Assembly: GCA_024138015.1 (NCBI GenBank)
Contig: JAMXBB010000010.1
Location: forward strand, 9,011,653-9,075,652
From: Lumnitzera littorea
Taxonomy: Eukaryota; Streptophyta; Magnoliopsida; Myrtales; Combretaceae
Length of the DNA stretch: 64,000 bases
Reading direction: 5' to 3'
Part shown: one piece after another, positions 22,918 through 34,239 of the stretch
Layout: each line of letters opens with the position of its first letter
Numbering within the stretch: position 1 is the first letter of the stretch
The notes under the pieces: model-generated
The model's database searches: none
Seen by the model: the letters and a program-made list of their open reading frames with translations, nothing else
Told to the model about the DNA's origin: nothing
Translations under genes and position numbers: made by a program

Positions 22918-23387
22918 TGTTGCCTCAATGATCTTGCTGGTATTGATTGAAGAGGAATTGGGCTTTACACGAGTGATGAGACCTACAAAAGAGAATACAG
23001 TGAGGGAATGTCAGTGATTGTTCAATATAACTACTCTAATACTTAAGTCAGTTGTGAGTATTTGGAGAGTATTTTAAGCAATTAGTAAGCTTAAGTGTAC
23101 AAAGTGTTAGTAGTTTATCGTTGAGCGATGATCTTATATTTATAAAAGAGTAGCGCCCGCAGTTAAAGAGTAATTAGTGGGTAAAGTCCCTTCCGCAAGT
23201 ATTATAGAGTGGGATTATGGTATCCATAATAGTCCCGATAAATAGGAAGTGGTTGTTGACTTGATCTACTGAGTTTATCTAAAGTCTTCAAGCCGTTGGA
23301 AGCTCGTCATAGTATAATAGGCCTCGTCATGGGCTTAGGCCGAAGACATCTATCATAAAGAGTAAGCCCTAAAAGCCCTTATCAACA
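22918..23387 (-). repeat. 5' LTR of the Tat host element (470 bp)
   Basis: On the minus strand it starts TGTTGATAAGGGC and ends GAGGCAACA, then the primer-binding site follows. A TATA-like TTTATAAATA lies on the minus strand near 23138-23148. The outer 5 bp, aatgc at 23388-23392, should be the right copy of the TSD; its partner is outside the window to the left. The paired LTR was not seen in this window. Confidence 0.75.
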
Positions 23388-23707
23388 AATGCAAACCTAT
23401 TTTATTATTGGGTTAGATTTAATAGATTGAGTGTACTTAAATAAATTTTTTTTTCTAAACTATATATTGAAAAATTGATATTCATATTGTTATATTATAG
23501 TTAAATTTACGCACTTACCTAGATTTGAGTCATTTGACAAAAGTGGGTGGCATGTCTACACGTATATCTTCTTAAATTGAACTAGTAGTTGGACGTGTGT
23601 TGCCGGTATCCAAGCGCCCTTTTTTTTTTTTTCCCATGCAAAAACAAGGAAAGAAGCGGAGCAACGATGCCGGATTCAAAAAAGCACATAGCCCCAGGTG
23701 GGGATAC

Positions 23708-23713
23708 CACGTG
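23708..23713. promoter_or_regulatory. G-box (CACGTG) upstream of the anoctamin-like gene
   Basis: A perfect CACGTG palindrome 695 bp before the start codon. G-boxes bind plant bZIP and bHLH factors. Single hexamers occur by chance, so its role is only a suggestion. Confidence 0.35.
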
Positions 23714-23940
23714 TACTGGCCTTTTACAGGTGCCCTATTTGCAACCCATTAACGGAACGCCTCTCTCCAAATTCTTCCAACAGTCATTTACTCTTTCTCT
23801 CTCTCTTGCCGTTTTTTCCGAGCCTAATATTATCTTTCCTCGTAGAAACCGAACGCTCCCCGCTTGCCAACTGTTTTGTAACTTTCCTATATGTTTGATC
23901 CCTGTAACATCGAAAACGAAGAACCCATTACACCATTTTA

Positions 23941-24279
23941 GTTTCTGGTCAAAACCCACCTTTGCTTTTGTGCCATTTTAGTGGAAAATATAATAAATTT
24001 TCAATCTTTGGTCTTAAATTGATGGTTTTTTCTTTTGTTTAATGATTAATCACTAAGACCTAGTATAGCTTTTGAGTTGTGGATCGAAACCCAACCTTTT
24101 CTCTCCACCATTTTGGTGAAAAAGGGTATAAAGTTACTATCTTTGGCTTCATGTCGGGAGTTTCTTCCTTTTATGATCCTGATCGCTAATTCCCAGTGTA
24201 GCTTCTGAGATTTGGGTCAAAACCGAACTTTTTTTTTTTCTTTTTTCTGTGTCCATTCGGTGAAAAAACTCGAGTAGCT
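23941..24279 (+). repeat. About 130-bp tandem repeat, 2.6 copies, in the anoctamin leader region
   Basis: Copies run about 23941-24070, 24071-24203 and 24204-24279. Each opens with a version of 'tttgg-tcaaaacccaacctttt', carries 'ccatttt-gtgaaaaa' and closes with 'tgtagct/tatagct'. The last copy is shortened and has a long T run. The array ends about 130 bp before the start codon. Confidence 0.75.
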
Positions 24280-24407
24280 TCTACTCTAGTGTGAAGGGAA
24301 GGTGAAACACACACATTGTTCTGGTGCAATTTTCTATTTTTAAGCTCAATCTGGTTAGTTTTAGAAAATAAGAGTTTAAATTTGGCACGTTTGAATCTTG
24401 AGTGGAA

Positions 24408-27400
24408 ATGGATGGGGATAATAATAATAATAAAGAGGACGAAGGACCTGTTTTTGAAATTGGTATTGTGGTTCCCAAAAGGAATGTGAAAGGAGGAGAA
24501 GAAGAGGAAGACCGTCCCGATTCAGTTGACGTTTTTGTGGAAGAATTGAAGAAAGCTGGACTGATAGTTCAGAGAGTTCCTGGCGTTTCAGATGTGTTTC
24601 TAAAGGTTTGATTCTTGGTTAATTTCTTAATGTTTTTATCCTTAAAATAGTTAATATTTGACTTAGTGTTAAAATATTGTATTAATTGCTTGTTTTGTTG
24701 TTTGATTTACATGTAAAAACTAGGTGAGTGTCAGATGTATTTTAATGTTTTTAGCATTTAAAATAGATAAATCCTAACTTAGTGTGAAAATATTGTATTA
24801 ATTACGTCAATTCTTTGTATTTGATGCATACATACATACTATATAGGTGTTAGGTTGGTTACCTGATGGTCCTTTGAGTGTCTTTGGTTGTCCTCTGTCA
24901 ATATGTGCACATGGAAGTAACTTGATTGCGTGTTGAAGAAGGCTAATTTGTTTCACGAATATACATGCTAGAAATTTGGGACCTCAGTCCATTTCGTTGT
25001 TATGTTGGGAAATTATGCCCTCCTATGGAGATTCAGGATATTTACGTGGTTGCCTTTTCACCACATTCTGGACACGTGCAACCTGATTAAGTGGATGTAA
25101 TTGATTATGTTGTAAAGTCTTCTGACTTGCAGTGGAAGTGAACATTATATGTCTAATATATGCCTACATACATTTTCGTGGGACATGGGAGGGCGTATAA
25201 TTTAACTGTCCCAAGTTCATGTTCTACTACATTGGAAATTCCAACTTGGTAGAAATTTGGGAGTTCACTCCACTTAGCTGGTAGCATCTTTATGTCACTT
25301 ACATGCAATTCAGTAAACGTGACTAATTATGTCGTAGCATATGCTGAATTGCAACAGAAGTGACTGTCCCTGCTTCATGTATTACTGAATTAGAAAATTT
25401 TTCTTGATTGGACCTAGAGGCGGAGTTCTATTATGATTTATGATAAAGTTTATACAACATTTTGGTGTTTTATCGAGTATGGATCTTGATATTGCCTCTA
25501 GCTGACAAATTCATCTTTTCAATGTGGCAAAAACTTCTTGTGGAACTCATGAGTTTATGACTATTATCTTTTCAGTTAGCAGCTCCTATGGAAACTTTAG
25601 GGAGGGCGGCTGCTCAGTTGCGCATGAAGAAACCGACTCGCATTGGTAATTTATAGTGATTTGCTTGAACTTCTAATTTCTAACTACTTACTGACAAGCT
25701 GTGAGGGAAAGCTGATGGTTTTATTCTCAGGAATGGATTTGCAATTTGAGTGGGAGGAAGTGAATGCATTTGTACGGCAACCAGATGGCTCATTGTTCAG
25801 CTGGTTTGAGCGATTTCATTTCTACCACCATTTGATATATGGAATAGTGAGTCAGCTATCAAATTAGCAATATCCAGATTCCACATGTTCATTTTTAGCT
25901 TTCTCTTGATGTCTTTTTGTAGCTACTCGTGAAAACCATACTTATCTTTCATAGTCATATGATACATTGGTACAAGTGTTAAGAGTTTTTTGTTACGTGT
26001 TTTCCAAACATTCTAGTGCAATAGTGTGAACTAGTATGTGTGTCAGTGTAGTGCAGCAGGATGTGTGGTGTGGCATGTTGGCTTTGGTGTTCCAGTGTGT
26101 AGATCTCTAGAAGTTATTATTAGCTAGTTTGTTAGCTATCTATTATAAATAGGCAGTGTTAGTTAGAGGAGGAGTAGAGATATTTTGTTAGTCCAAGTTG
26201 ATTACTTAGTGTGAGCAATAGTGCTCATGTGTGAGCATTAGCTCTTGTCTCTCTTCTAGAGAGAATTAGGGTTTGTTATCCATATTCTTGTACGAATTCA
26301 ATAAAAATACTTTTGTTTTCTCATTCAATCCCTTAATTTAAAAAAAAAAAAAAGATAAAGATGGCCACGTGTGATATGAACTAGCAAGAGATTGAATGAG
26401 AAATCATAAGGCACAAGGTAAAATTAGCATTCCTTGATTTGTTCATTATCCTCTGGACATGATTGTGGTTGCATGTGTTTATGTATTCTCTCTTTGGCTC
26501 ATTCTTGCCTTGAAGGGCACAAATTTGAATTGGTTGTGTAAACGGGGAGATTTTTCCTGAAAATGAGGCAGCTATGTTGGATATTTTCATAATATGTGCA
26601 TTATGAAAGTGAACTGTGCTTGGTTGGAACATTTTCCCCAGCTCCGTCCATGTCTCCTATATCTGGTTGGGGCAAGGCCAAGGGATAATCCTTCTTTTAG
26701 ATTGCCTTTGGAGAGCATTTTCCCAAAATCTTAACACAACATGACTTGTCAACCGTGCATCATTAGGGAGAAGATTTAGTTCTTGAAGATAAACACATGC
26801 TGGCGTAGGATTTAAATGTGCAAATAGATGGTTTTTCTGGAGTTGAGTTTGATCCTGGTGAAGTCCTTCTAGGATCATAAGCCCTTGGGAAGACTGAAGA
26901 GTAGCCTTTTTTTTCCCTTTCACAGGTACAATTTATGGAAATTCCTGTGTTGCATGAAAGGCAAATGTGAAGGGATACTATTGTTAATAAACCAGTACCT
27001 CACGTGGCTTGGATGGCTCGAGAAGGGGCAATCTTAGCATGCATATAAATACAGGAGCATCGCTTAGCTAGTCTGGCATACCAGAGATAGGGTTTCTTGT
27101 TTGCTAAAGTTGATCTTGAAGGGTAAGTGAGGGAGGACTAAAAGCATGGGGATTGCAGATTCCTCTCTCTTTTCTCTATAGAGAAGAGAGGAAGGAAAGT
27201 GCCTTATATTAAAGGGAAGATTCTCTCTGGTGCTCCAGCAACATGATCACTCCAATTTGGAATCATTTTGATGAGAAGTTCTTGAAAACCTGGTATTGTT
27301 CTTATAAAATCAACAAATTTTGTTTACCTAAAAGGAAAAATAAAATAAATTTTAAGATTTTCATAAAGGGTATATTTTACAGTTAAATTTGTTCACTTCT

Positions 27401-30400
27401 TTACCTTTCTCTTAAGCATAATATAAGAATATACTTTCTTATCCCATCACACTCATACTACTAACTTCCATTTCCATTGTGCTGTATACTCTGTTTTATC
27501 CAATGAAGAGATGTTTCAACCATCCCTTTTGCCATTATGTTGATAGCAAAGAAGGAAAGGAATATTAGTATATGTGCCACCCTTTTGTTTATTCCTGCAA
27601 TCAATGTGATCTTTTGTGATACTAGATATGTATCATGAATCTTGAGTTTAATTATGACAATATCCTTCCATTCCTAAAAAAAAATATGTATTATTTTGCA
27701 ATGATTGTACAGATGCTCATGTTAGGATCTTTACTGCTTATTCAAGATTTTGATATAGAATCATTATGGTACTTGTTTTGTATCTCAACAGGTGAACAAG
27801 AGCGGTTCTAGCATTGTTTTAAAATGTAATAGCAAAAAGTTCTACTGGGAAGCTGGAGAATCTTTACTTAGGAAAATGGAAGCAGAGAATGTAGTTAAAC
27901 AAGTCTTTCCCTTGCATGGTAAGCTATCTATAGATTAGTTGCAAGCCATGAGGTGAGTTTCTAAATACTTAGTGTGACCTTTGATTTGCAGATGAAAAGA
28001 AGAGGAAACAGCTTCTGAAAAATTGGGCACTGAATTGGTTGGACTTCACAAATCAACCAATCGATGAGATATACTCCTATTATGGGACAAAGGTGACATA
28101 TATTTGTTGTGCTAACTAACCTTATTGTCAATGCCACCTTAAGCTGATGCCAGATCTAATAATTTGCAGATTGCAACTTATTTTGCATTTCTTGGAATGT
28201 ATACTCGATGGATGATGTTTCCAGCAGCAATGGGGATTATCTTACGATTGGTTGACTTTGGGTGGGTAGTTATCTTTAACTTCTGCACAATCCAATTACT
28301 GTGATGGGTGGATTAGTTATCTTTTAACTTTAACTTCTGCACAATCCAATTACTGCAATGGGTGGGTTTATTATCTTTAACTTCTACACAATCCAATTAC
28401 TGCCATGGGTGGGTTAGTTATCTTTAACTTCTACACAATCCAATTACCGCAATGGGGGGAAAAAGGAAAAAAAAAAAAAAACCTCTAAACAAGCATTTTA
28501 TTGGTGGTGCACTTTTATCTACATTTTAACTGGGTTTACTTTTTGCTCTTTATGCTAATTAGGCCGTTCCAGCTACCAGTCCTCCCAATATTTTTCATCT
28601 GTGTAACGTTATGGGCCATACTGCTTTTCGAGTTTTGGAAGCGTAAGAATTCAGCACTTTTAGCAAGGTATTAAATTTCATTTTAAATTTTTCAAGTGGG
28701 CACATGATCGTACTAGTTGAATGCGAAAGTTCATTAACCTTTTGGGTGTTTAGGTGGCAGATCAGTTGCTCTGTTGGAAATGACCCCTTTTCTGACATAG
28801 GATGCAAACTTTCTGGCAAAGAGCCAATTACCAGGCTCTCGCCTGTAGAACTTTCTTGCAAAATGGAAAGTGATAGGAAAATGTACAAAGAGTTGTACCA
28901 AAGAGATGAGTGGGTGGGTTATCTAATGAGGTTTAGAAATGATGCTATTGTTATCTTGAGTATCATATGCCTGCAGTTGCCATTTGAACTGGCATATGCT
29001 CATCTCTATGAGATCATTGGATCCAGCATCATAAAGTAAGAATCATCATCTTTCTGAGCTGTATGTGCTTTTATTTACATCATAATGAATATACTGCCAG
29101 CTCTGTTAAAGAAATGTGACTGGCTTAGAAAGTTCAATGTACCCTAAACAATTTATGTTTACCTTATTTCTTTTTGAAAATTATAGTTGTATTTCTACTG
29201 AGGCTAAACTTCCTGGGATTGGGATCAGGGGGCTGGACATGATTTATGTCTTCATGTACTCTACTGAATAAACTTAGGCTTATTCTGACACTTGATGCTT
29301 AGAATAGCTTACGCATTTACTGCTTCACATGATTTATACTAGGCATTTTTTTAAATCCACAATTCAAACTCCACTCTTCAAACCTCGACTCATGCAAGAA
29401 GCTTCTGCATATTTATAGTAGACGTAATCAACTTTTTCCTTGAGTTCAGAATTAAATGTCTTGAATGCAAACAGCTGGATCCTTGCTCTGCTTGCAATAA
29501 TTTTTTGCGTTATTTCATCTAGTTTCAATATTTTATTTTTATGAAATTTTCCATTAGGCTAATTTTTTTTTTTTTAATGACTTTATTTCAGATTTGGGTT
29601 AACAGCTGTATATCTCTTCCTCATTCAGTATTTCACAAGAATAGGGGGTAAAGTATCAGTACAGCTCATTAGTTATGAGAACAATGCAAACAATGAACAT
29701 AGGGCTGATAGCTTGATCTATAAGGTATTCATCATGTTTAGCTTTGGATGCTTTCACAAGAAACTTTTAGTAACAAGAGTTCTTTGCCTTTGCATTTGCA
29801 GGTATTTGGTCTCTATTTCATGCAGTCGTACATTGGGCTTTTCTATCATGCGCTTCTACATCGCAATGTCATGACACTCCGCCAAGTTTTGATTCAGCGT
29901 CTTATTGTGTCAGAGGTCTTATATGTCCTTATAGTTGCATCTATTTTTCTTTCCATTTACCTATGTATGTCTTTTGACTTGTGGTTTAATTCCTTGGTCT
30001 AGGTGTTGGAGAATTTATGGGAAAATTCTTTTCCCTATCTCAAATACAGCTACAGGAAGTATATAGTCAGGTCATTCTCTATTTTGATGTTTTTCTCTGG
30101 AGTCATGGCGTGTTTCTCAGTTTTACTGTACAAGTTAAAAGGACTGATGATGAGTGTCTCCTGTTTGTAGAAACAAGAAAAATCATGAAAAAGGTTCTTC
30201 AACCGGCAAGATTCGCTTCACATCAAGGGTTGAGAAAGAGTATCTAAAGCCAAAATATTCTGCGAGCATTGGTGAAGAGCTTGAGGATGGGTTGTTTGAT
30301 GGTAATGGCCTCCCTTGCACTTAGATATTGTATTTGTCTCCCAAAACCAAGGGATTGGTATCTTTTTCTATTTTTTTCCCCCTTCTTTCATTTTAAAATC

Positions 30401-31630
30401 TGGAGTTTTAAGGTCTTGGGCATGCATTCTGACCTGTATGTAATTCTCTCAGATATTCGTCTTTTTGACAGGCCGTTTGATCAAGGAATTAGTGTTTGTA
30501 TATCAGAGCAAAGAAAAGGCTGTTGGGTTAAATATGTGAAGTTGCTTTTGAACTGCCTTGGTGAAACTCAATTGATTATTTGTAATTCAACTTGGGTTCC
30601 AAACTGCATGTATCTTGTTTTGGGAGTTGGAATACAAACTGCTTATTCTACGTTGGAATAATTTACTTTCCAATTCTTCCATTTTTTCGAACTCAACATT
30701 TATCTTAATATTTAATGTGTTCTTATTGATTTTTTTATTTGCATTATCCTGCAGACTGTTTGGAACTGGCCTTGCAATTTGGAACGATCATGATGTTTGC
30801 CAGTGCATTCCCCCTTGCCTTTGCGTTTGCAGCATTGGTACACGAGGCTTTTTGAGATACATCTATTGTAATCCTGATAATTACTTGAGCTAAATTACTT
30901 TAAAAAATGACTTTCTGCTACAGAATAATGTTACTGAAATCAGAACGGATGCGCTGAAGTTGCTAGTGATGATGAAGAGACCAGTTCCACGAGCAGCTGC
31001 AACATTAGGAGCTTGGTTGAACATATTTCAGGTAATTTCCGACCTTTTAACATGGATTTTGAATGTTGTCTGGGTGCATTCAGTCCTATGAAGGCAAAAC
31101 ATGCCCTTTTAACCGAAGCTTCCTTATCTGTTTAGATTCATAAACACGTTTAACATGTCTTTTTGTCCTTTTGAGTCATTACCATAGGTTTTATGTGAGA
31201 ATTTTATTTTTGTCTGTATTATTGACACAAGTGTCTTTAATTGAATTTCCAGTTTTTGATAGTGATGTCAATATGTACCAACTCTGCACTGCTTGTCTGC
31301 CTTTATGACCGGGAAGGAAAATGGAAGATAGAGCCTGGACTCGCAGCAATCCTTATCATGGAACACATCCTTTTGCTGATCAAGTTTGGATTTTCACGCT
31401 TTTTCCCCGCGGTGAAGTTGCTCTTCATTTATCCAATCTTCCATATCTTCCCAACCCACTGCTACTAACACTTGCAATCATTTGCGAATACTTTCCATTA
31501 GGAACCGGCCTGGGTCAGGGCCAATCGTGTAAAAAACGTAACTCAAGCACAGGACATCTGTTCAAAGCAGTTGTTGAGAAGCATTTCTGGGGGTGAAAAG
31601 ATGTTTGATGAAATCAAGAAGGATGAATAG
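24408..31630 (+). CDS. Anoctamin (TMEM16)-like membrane protein, 16 exons, 671 aa
   Basis: Exons: 24408-24605, 25576-25645, 25731-25846, 27792-27918, 27992-28092, 28170-28261, 28563-28667, 28754-29035, 29592-29724, 29802-29915, 30003-30070, 30171-30301, 30755-30837, 30924-31031, 31253-31411, 31502-31630. All introns are GT-AG and the frame is open to TAG. The protein has an acidic Asn-rich start (MDGDNNNNKEDEG), a soluble N-terminal third, then about eight or more hydrophobic segments. The family signature is at residues 513-560: LQFGTIMMFASAFPL, then NNVTEIRTDA with E545 and D549 at positions that bind calcium in animal TMEM16 proteins, then KRPVPRAAATLGAW. Length matches the single anoctamin-like protein of Arabidopsis and rice. 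Animal relatives are calcium-activated chloride channels or lipid scramblases; the plant role is unknown. The start chosen is the first ATG in frame with the conserved protein. It appears functional. Confidence 0.92.
25976..26353 (+). repeat. LTR-like fragment ending in a poly(A) run, in anoctamin intron 3
   Basis: The stretch has copia-LTR-like features in order: TGTTAAGAG near 25976, a TATA-like CTATTATAAATAGG near 26140, AATAAAAAT near 26300, and 14 A residues at 26340-26353 about 40 bases after it. A 13-bp sequence just before the A run (26318-26330) recurs inverted at 26390-26402. The element type is not settled. It could be an LTR piece or the reinserted end of a polyadenylated retroelement transcript. 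Confidence 0.4.
26965..27325 (+). repeat. Possible second LTR-like fragment in anoctamin intron 3
   Basis: It begins TGTGAAGGGATACTATTG and ends near TATAAAATCAACA. Within it are a TATA-like CATATAAATAC (about 27041) and a near-palindrome centred on ctctatagag (about 27166-27192). No clear TSD was found. Together with the previous fragment it makes intron 3 (25847-27791) the longest of the gene. Confidence 0.3.
28260..28453 (+). repeat. 47-bp tandem repeat over the intron 6 splice donor, four copies
   Basis: Units lie at 28260-28305, 28306-28359, 28360-28406 and 28407-28453. Each starts gggtgg and contains 'taacttctgcacaatccaat' or a one-base variant. The true donor of exon 6 (TTTGG|GTGGGT) is the start of unit 1, so the repeat copies a donor-like GTGGGT or GTGGAT into the intron three more times. 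Unit 2 has an 8-bp internal expansion. Confidence 0.9.
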
Positions 31631-32200
31631 TCGGCAGCCTGTGCTGTTTATTTCTTGGCATGTTGCAGGTGCCTCTGTCATGTCTAGGCAAAACTCTCAG
31701 CGTGCGTTCGTGTGATCTTTTTCCCAGTATTTAAGGAGCAGAAGGACCGACTCTGATAGTAGAACATAGACTGGTATGTTTAGTTGGTACTGGAAGTAAC
31801 TGTACAGGCGCCAAGATATGTTTCTTTTTTTCTACTTGTGTGATAAAAGTTTTGATACAATTTTGTTTAGCAAACAAGTTCTTTCGCTTTATGTTTGTAA
31901 AGAAGAAGAGACTTAGTTATCAATGATTTTGCTGATTCGGCTTCGCATCGTCGGGTAGCAGTTTCCTGGTCTGGCCTGGCCTTCGCCAAGTATACTGATG
32001 CAAGTAGAAGGTCTGGACTCTGGATGGCGCACTGCCTACAGCCGAGGTAAAATGCGACCATTTCGGTGGTTGCTCCTTGTCAACAAGTTTCCTGGCAAAC
32101 AGAGGATGTTTGGCTGGTTGAGAATCTTACATGCGAATTTTTGGAAGCCTTTTTTGTTTGCAACTTTTTTCACTGGTTGTATGTTTTAGGAGGAATTTCC
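31631..32200 (+). other. 3' UTR and downstream flank of the anoctamin-like gene
   Basis: No other ORF with coding character was seen. The sequence is less AT-rich than the intergenic DNA beyond about 32210, consistent with a transcribed 3' UTR over at least its first part. No strong poly(A) signal could be chosen with confidence. Confidence 0.4.
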
Positions 32201-32328
32201 ATATTTACCGTTAAATTATTAGGTAAATGCTAATTTTAATTATATATAAAAAAATAGTTATAGAAATACCAATGTTACATCATATGTACATGATTGTACA
32301 TTTGTTGTATGTGGAACATGCGACATAG

Positions 32329-32349
32329 TATATATATATATATATATAT
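32329..32349. repeat. (TA)n microsatellite
   Basis: About ten uninterrupted TA repeats in AT-rich intergenic sequence. Confidence 0.9.
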
Positions 32350-32709
32350 TGCATTTAACAAATGTAAAGGGAAAATATGAAATCAAAGTTGATACATGCC
32401 ATTTTCTGTTGCATTTTTTAGATATGATATAACATTGATATTTATATAATTAATTTTATATAATTTATTTCATGTAATTCATATCTATGATTTTATTTTA
32501 AAGGATCAATAAACACGTGTTGCATCCTATTTTTCAGCCATTTGTAGTTTTCTGTAAGCTTAATTCATTTCCTTAATGGAAGCCCTTCCCTTTATAATCT
32601 GGAGGTGGAGGAGAAGGTAGGGGGAGGGCTGGCAATTACAAAAGTTTAAACTTGGTATTCGGGGTGTAAATAAATTAAAGCTGGTTTATAAGCTATTCAA
32701 ATTTCATTT

Positions 32710-32801
32710 AATAATAGTTGAGTCGAGTCGAGTTTAAGTTTGGATAGTAAATTATTCAATAATAGTTGAGTCAAGTCGAGTTTAAGTTTGAATAGTAAAT
32801 T
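32710..32801. repeat. 48-bp tandem duplication
   Basis: The 44-bp unit beginning aataatagttgagtc recurs 48 bp later with three or so substitutions (32710-32753 and 32758-32801). Confidence 0.8.
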
Positions 32802-33679
32802 GAGTTAAGCACAAGTTTTAAAATATTAAGGTGGATAGATTCTATATAGTTGTTTCTATATGGCTGCGCCGTTCAATGTTGGTTCATAGCACACGTTTTT
32901 CTTTCATTTCTCCATTTCCCGTCTAAATTGTATAAGTACTTCGTAATTTCACTTGGGCCAAAATGATTTATGCATTTATTAATTAAAATTACACATGCAT
33001 TTTTTCATATTAAGTTATTAATGTAGAATTGTATTTCTTTATTTACTCAATGATACATAGGAACACCATTACTGTTACAAAAAAAAAAAGGTACAATAGT
33101 TGGAAGTAATTAAACAGTATTATGCTTATAGAAAATAAATAATGTTTTTAATGTTAATATTTTTCAAACCGTAAAATTTTGCATGTACTCCCATAATTTA
33201 TGTTGTAACACTTGAAATGGGTGTTTTCACAAATGTTAATAAATTCTATCCAAATGATTGCCCCGAATATATAAAAGAGTCAAAGGTTTCAGAAGTGAAA
33301 TCAGGTTCTATGAAAGTTGGATCGGACTAATTTTATGATTAAATTAGGTCCAATCGATTGAATTATAAGGGTTAATTCGGGCTTTGTGACACTGGTTTTA
33401 GTTTACTTAAGTCAATTGTGTAGAAGTTAAGAATTAAAGAGAGGTAAATAAGATTACTACCTTGATATAAAGTACATAAAATGTGGTTTAAAGCATGGAA
33501 ATTTTTTATGGTTACATTAGTGTTTGCAAATTTTTTCTTATTAACTATATAATTTATATTAACTAAAAAGCAAAAGAGGGGATTTAACCCTTAGTACAAT
33601 TAATACCAAAGCTTGAAGCTCTTTATCCTTGTATGATAGTAGGGGAACCAACACAAATATCAGGATAAAACATTAGAAG

Positions 33680-34132
33680 CAGTGTTGTCAAATTCGGCTT
33701 GACCTTTTTGGTCTAACTTGATTAAACTTGACTCCTCCATAAAATCAATCCGACCGAGTTACTCATTTGATTCTCATTGACAATGACTCCGATTTGACTA
33801 ATTGACTTGATCAATCTAACTTGGTTTTTATAAAAACCATTAGGTTTTTTTTTAATTAAAATATATTATTCTTTTTTTATATTTTTTAGAATATATACTA
33901 GTTTGTTAAAAAATATATAGATTAAATAAAAACAAAAAATAAACTATAAAAAACTCACAACTTTCAATTTATAAGAAAATAGGTAATTGTTATTACTTTA
34001 TACATAAATATAAATTATATTATAATATTTTTACTAATCCTGATCTAATTTTGATACAATCCAATTAACCTTCCTGACCCTTAACTCCTCTTATTCTCGC
34101 ATCAACCTTCCGGTTCGAATTTTACAACATTG
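33680..34132. mobile_element. hAT-type MITE, 453 bp, 8-bp TSD (attagaag)
   Basis: The left end reads CAGTGTTGTCAAATTCGG. The right end, reverse complemented, reads CAATGTTGTAAAATTCGA, an 18-bp terminal inverted repeat with three mismatches. The flanks are attagaag at 33672-33679 and again at 34133-34140, a perfect 8-bp duplication, as made by hAT transposases. The interior is AT-rich and non-coding, so it is non-autonomous. Confidence 0.88.
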
Positions 34133-34239
34133 ATTAGAAGTGAAAAAGGAGGCTTTTCCTCCTTTTACGAGCCTTAAGTAAAAGCATCTTGCTTCAATAA
34201 GGGAAGGTAGAAAATTAGAGGTAAAAAAAGAAAAAAAAT

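Larger units (their letters stand above)
1..23387 (-). mobile_element. Tat-lineage Ty3/gypsy retrotransposon, decayed, acting as host for nested insertions
   Basis: Read on the minus strand, the pieces left after removing the nested insertions follow a normal gypsy order: 5' LTR (22918-23387), primer-binding site, gag with a CCHC knuckle, protease, reverse transcriptase with YVDDM, RNase H and integrase. A further ORF lies past pol on the opposite strand (3-1699). The gag wording, the gag-protease linker containing NGVIN and the reverse-oriented extra ORF are typical of the Tat lineage (Retand, Grande, RIRE2 and relatives). The 3' LTR must lie left of the window. About 7 kb of host sequence remains, with many stops and at least one deletion. 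Four insertions were placed using TSDs or LTR ends. The lineage call is inference from hand translation. Confidence 0.8.
23393..24407 (+). promoter_or_regulatory. Upstream region and probable 5' UTR of the anoctamin-like gene
   Basis: There is no transposon coding sequence here. A G-box core CACGTG lies at 23708-23713, a pyrimidine patch (ctctttctctctctc) at 23790-23806, and T-rich runs near 23622 and 24230. The stretch 23941-24279 is a three-copy tandem repeat (separate entry). The transcription start cannot be placed from sequence alone. The Tat LTR ends only about 1 kb from the start codon. Confidence 0.5.
32210..33679. other. AT-rich intergenic region, no gene seen
   Basis: No coding character in either strand. 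It holds a TA microsatellite (32329-32349), a 48-bp tandem duplication (32710-32801) and A/T homopolymer runs, for example near 33080. Confidence 0.6.

Noticed and set aside
23589..23981. 130-codon plus-strand ORF upstream of the anoctamin gene
   Set aside because: Ser/Pro/Leu-rich translation of pyrimidine-rich leader sequence, overlapping the tandem repeat. No domain is visible.
30269..30893. Overlapping ORFs of 130 and 92 codons in the anoctamin gene
   Set aside because: They read through introns 12 and 13 in wrong frames. The spliced frame explains the conserved exons completely.
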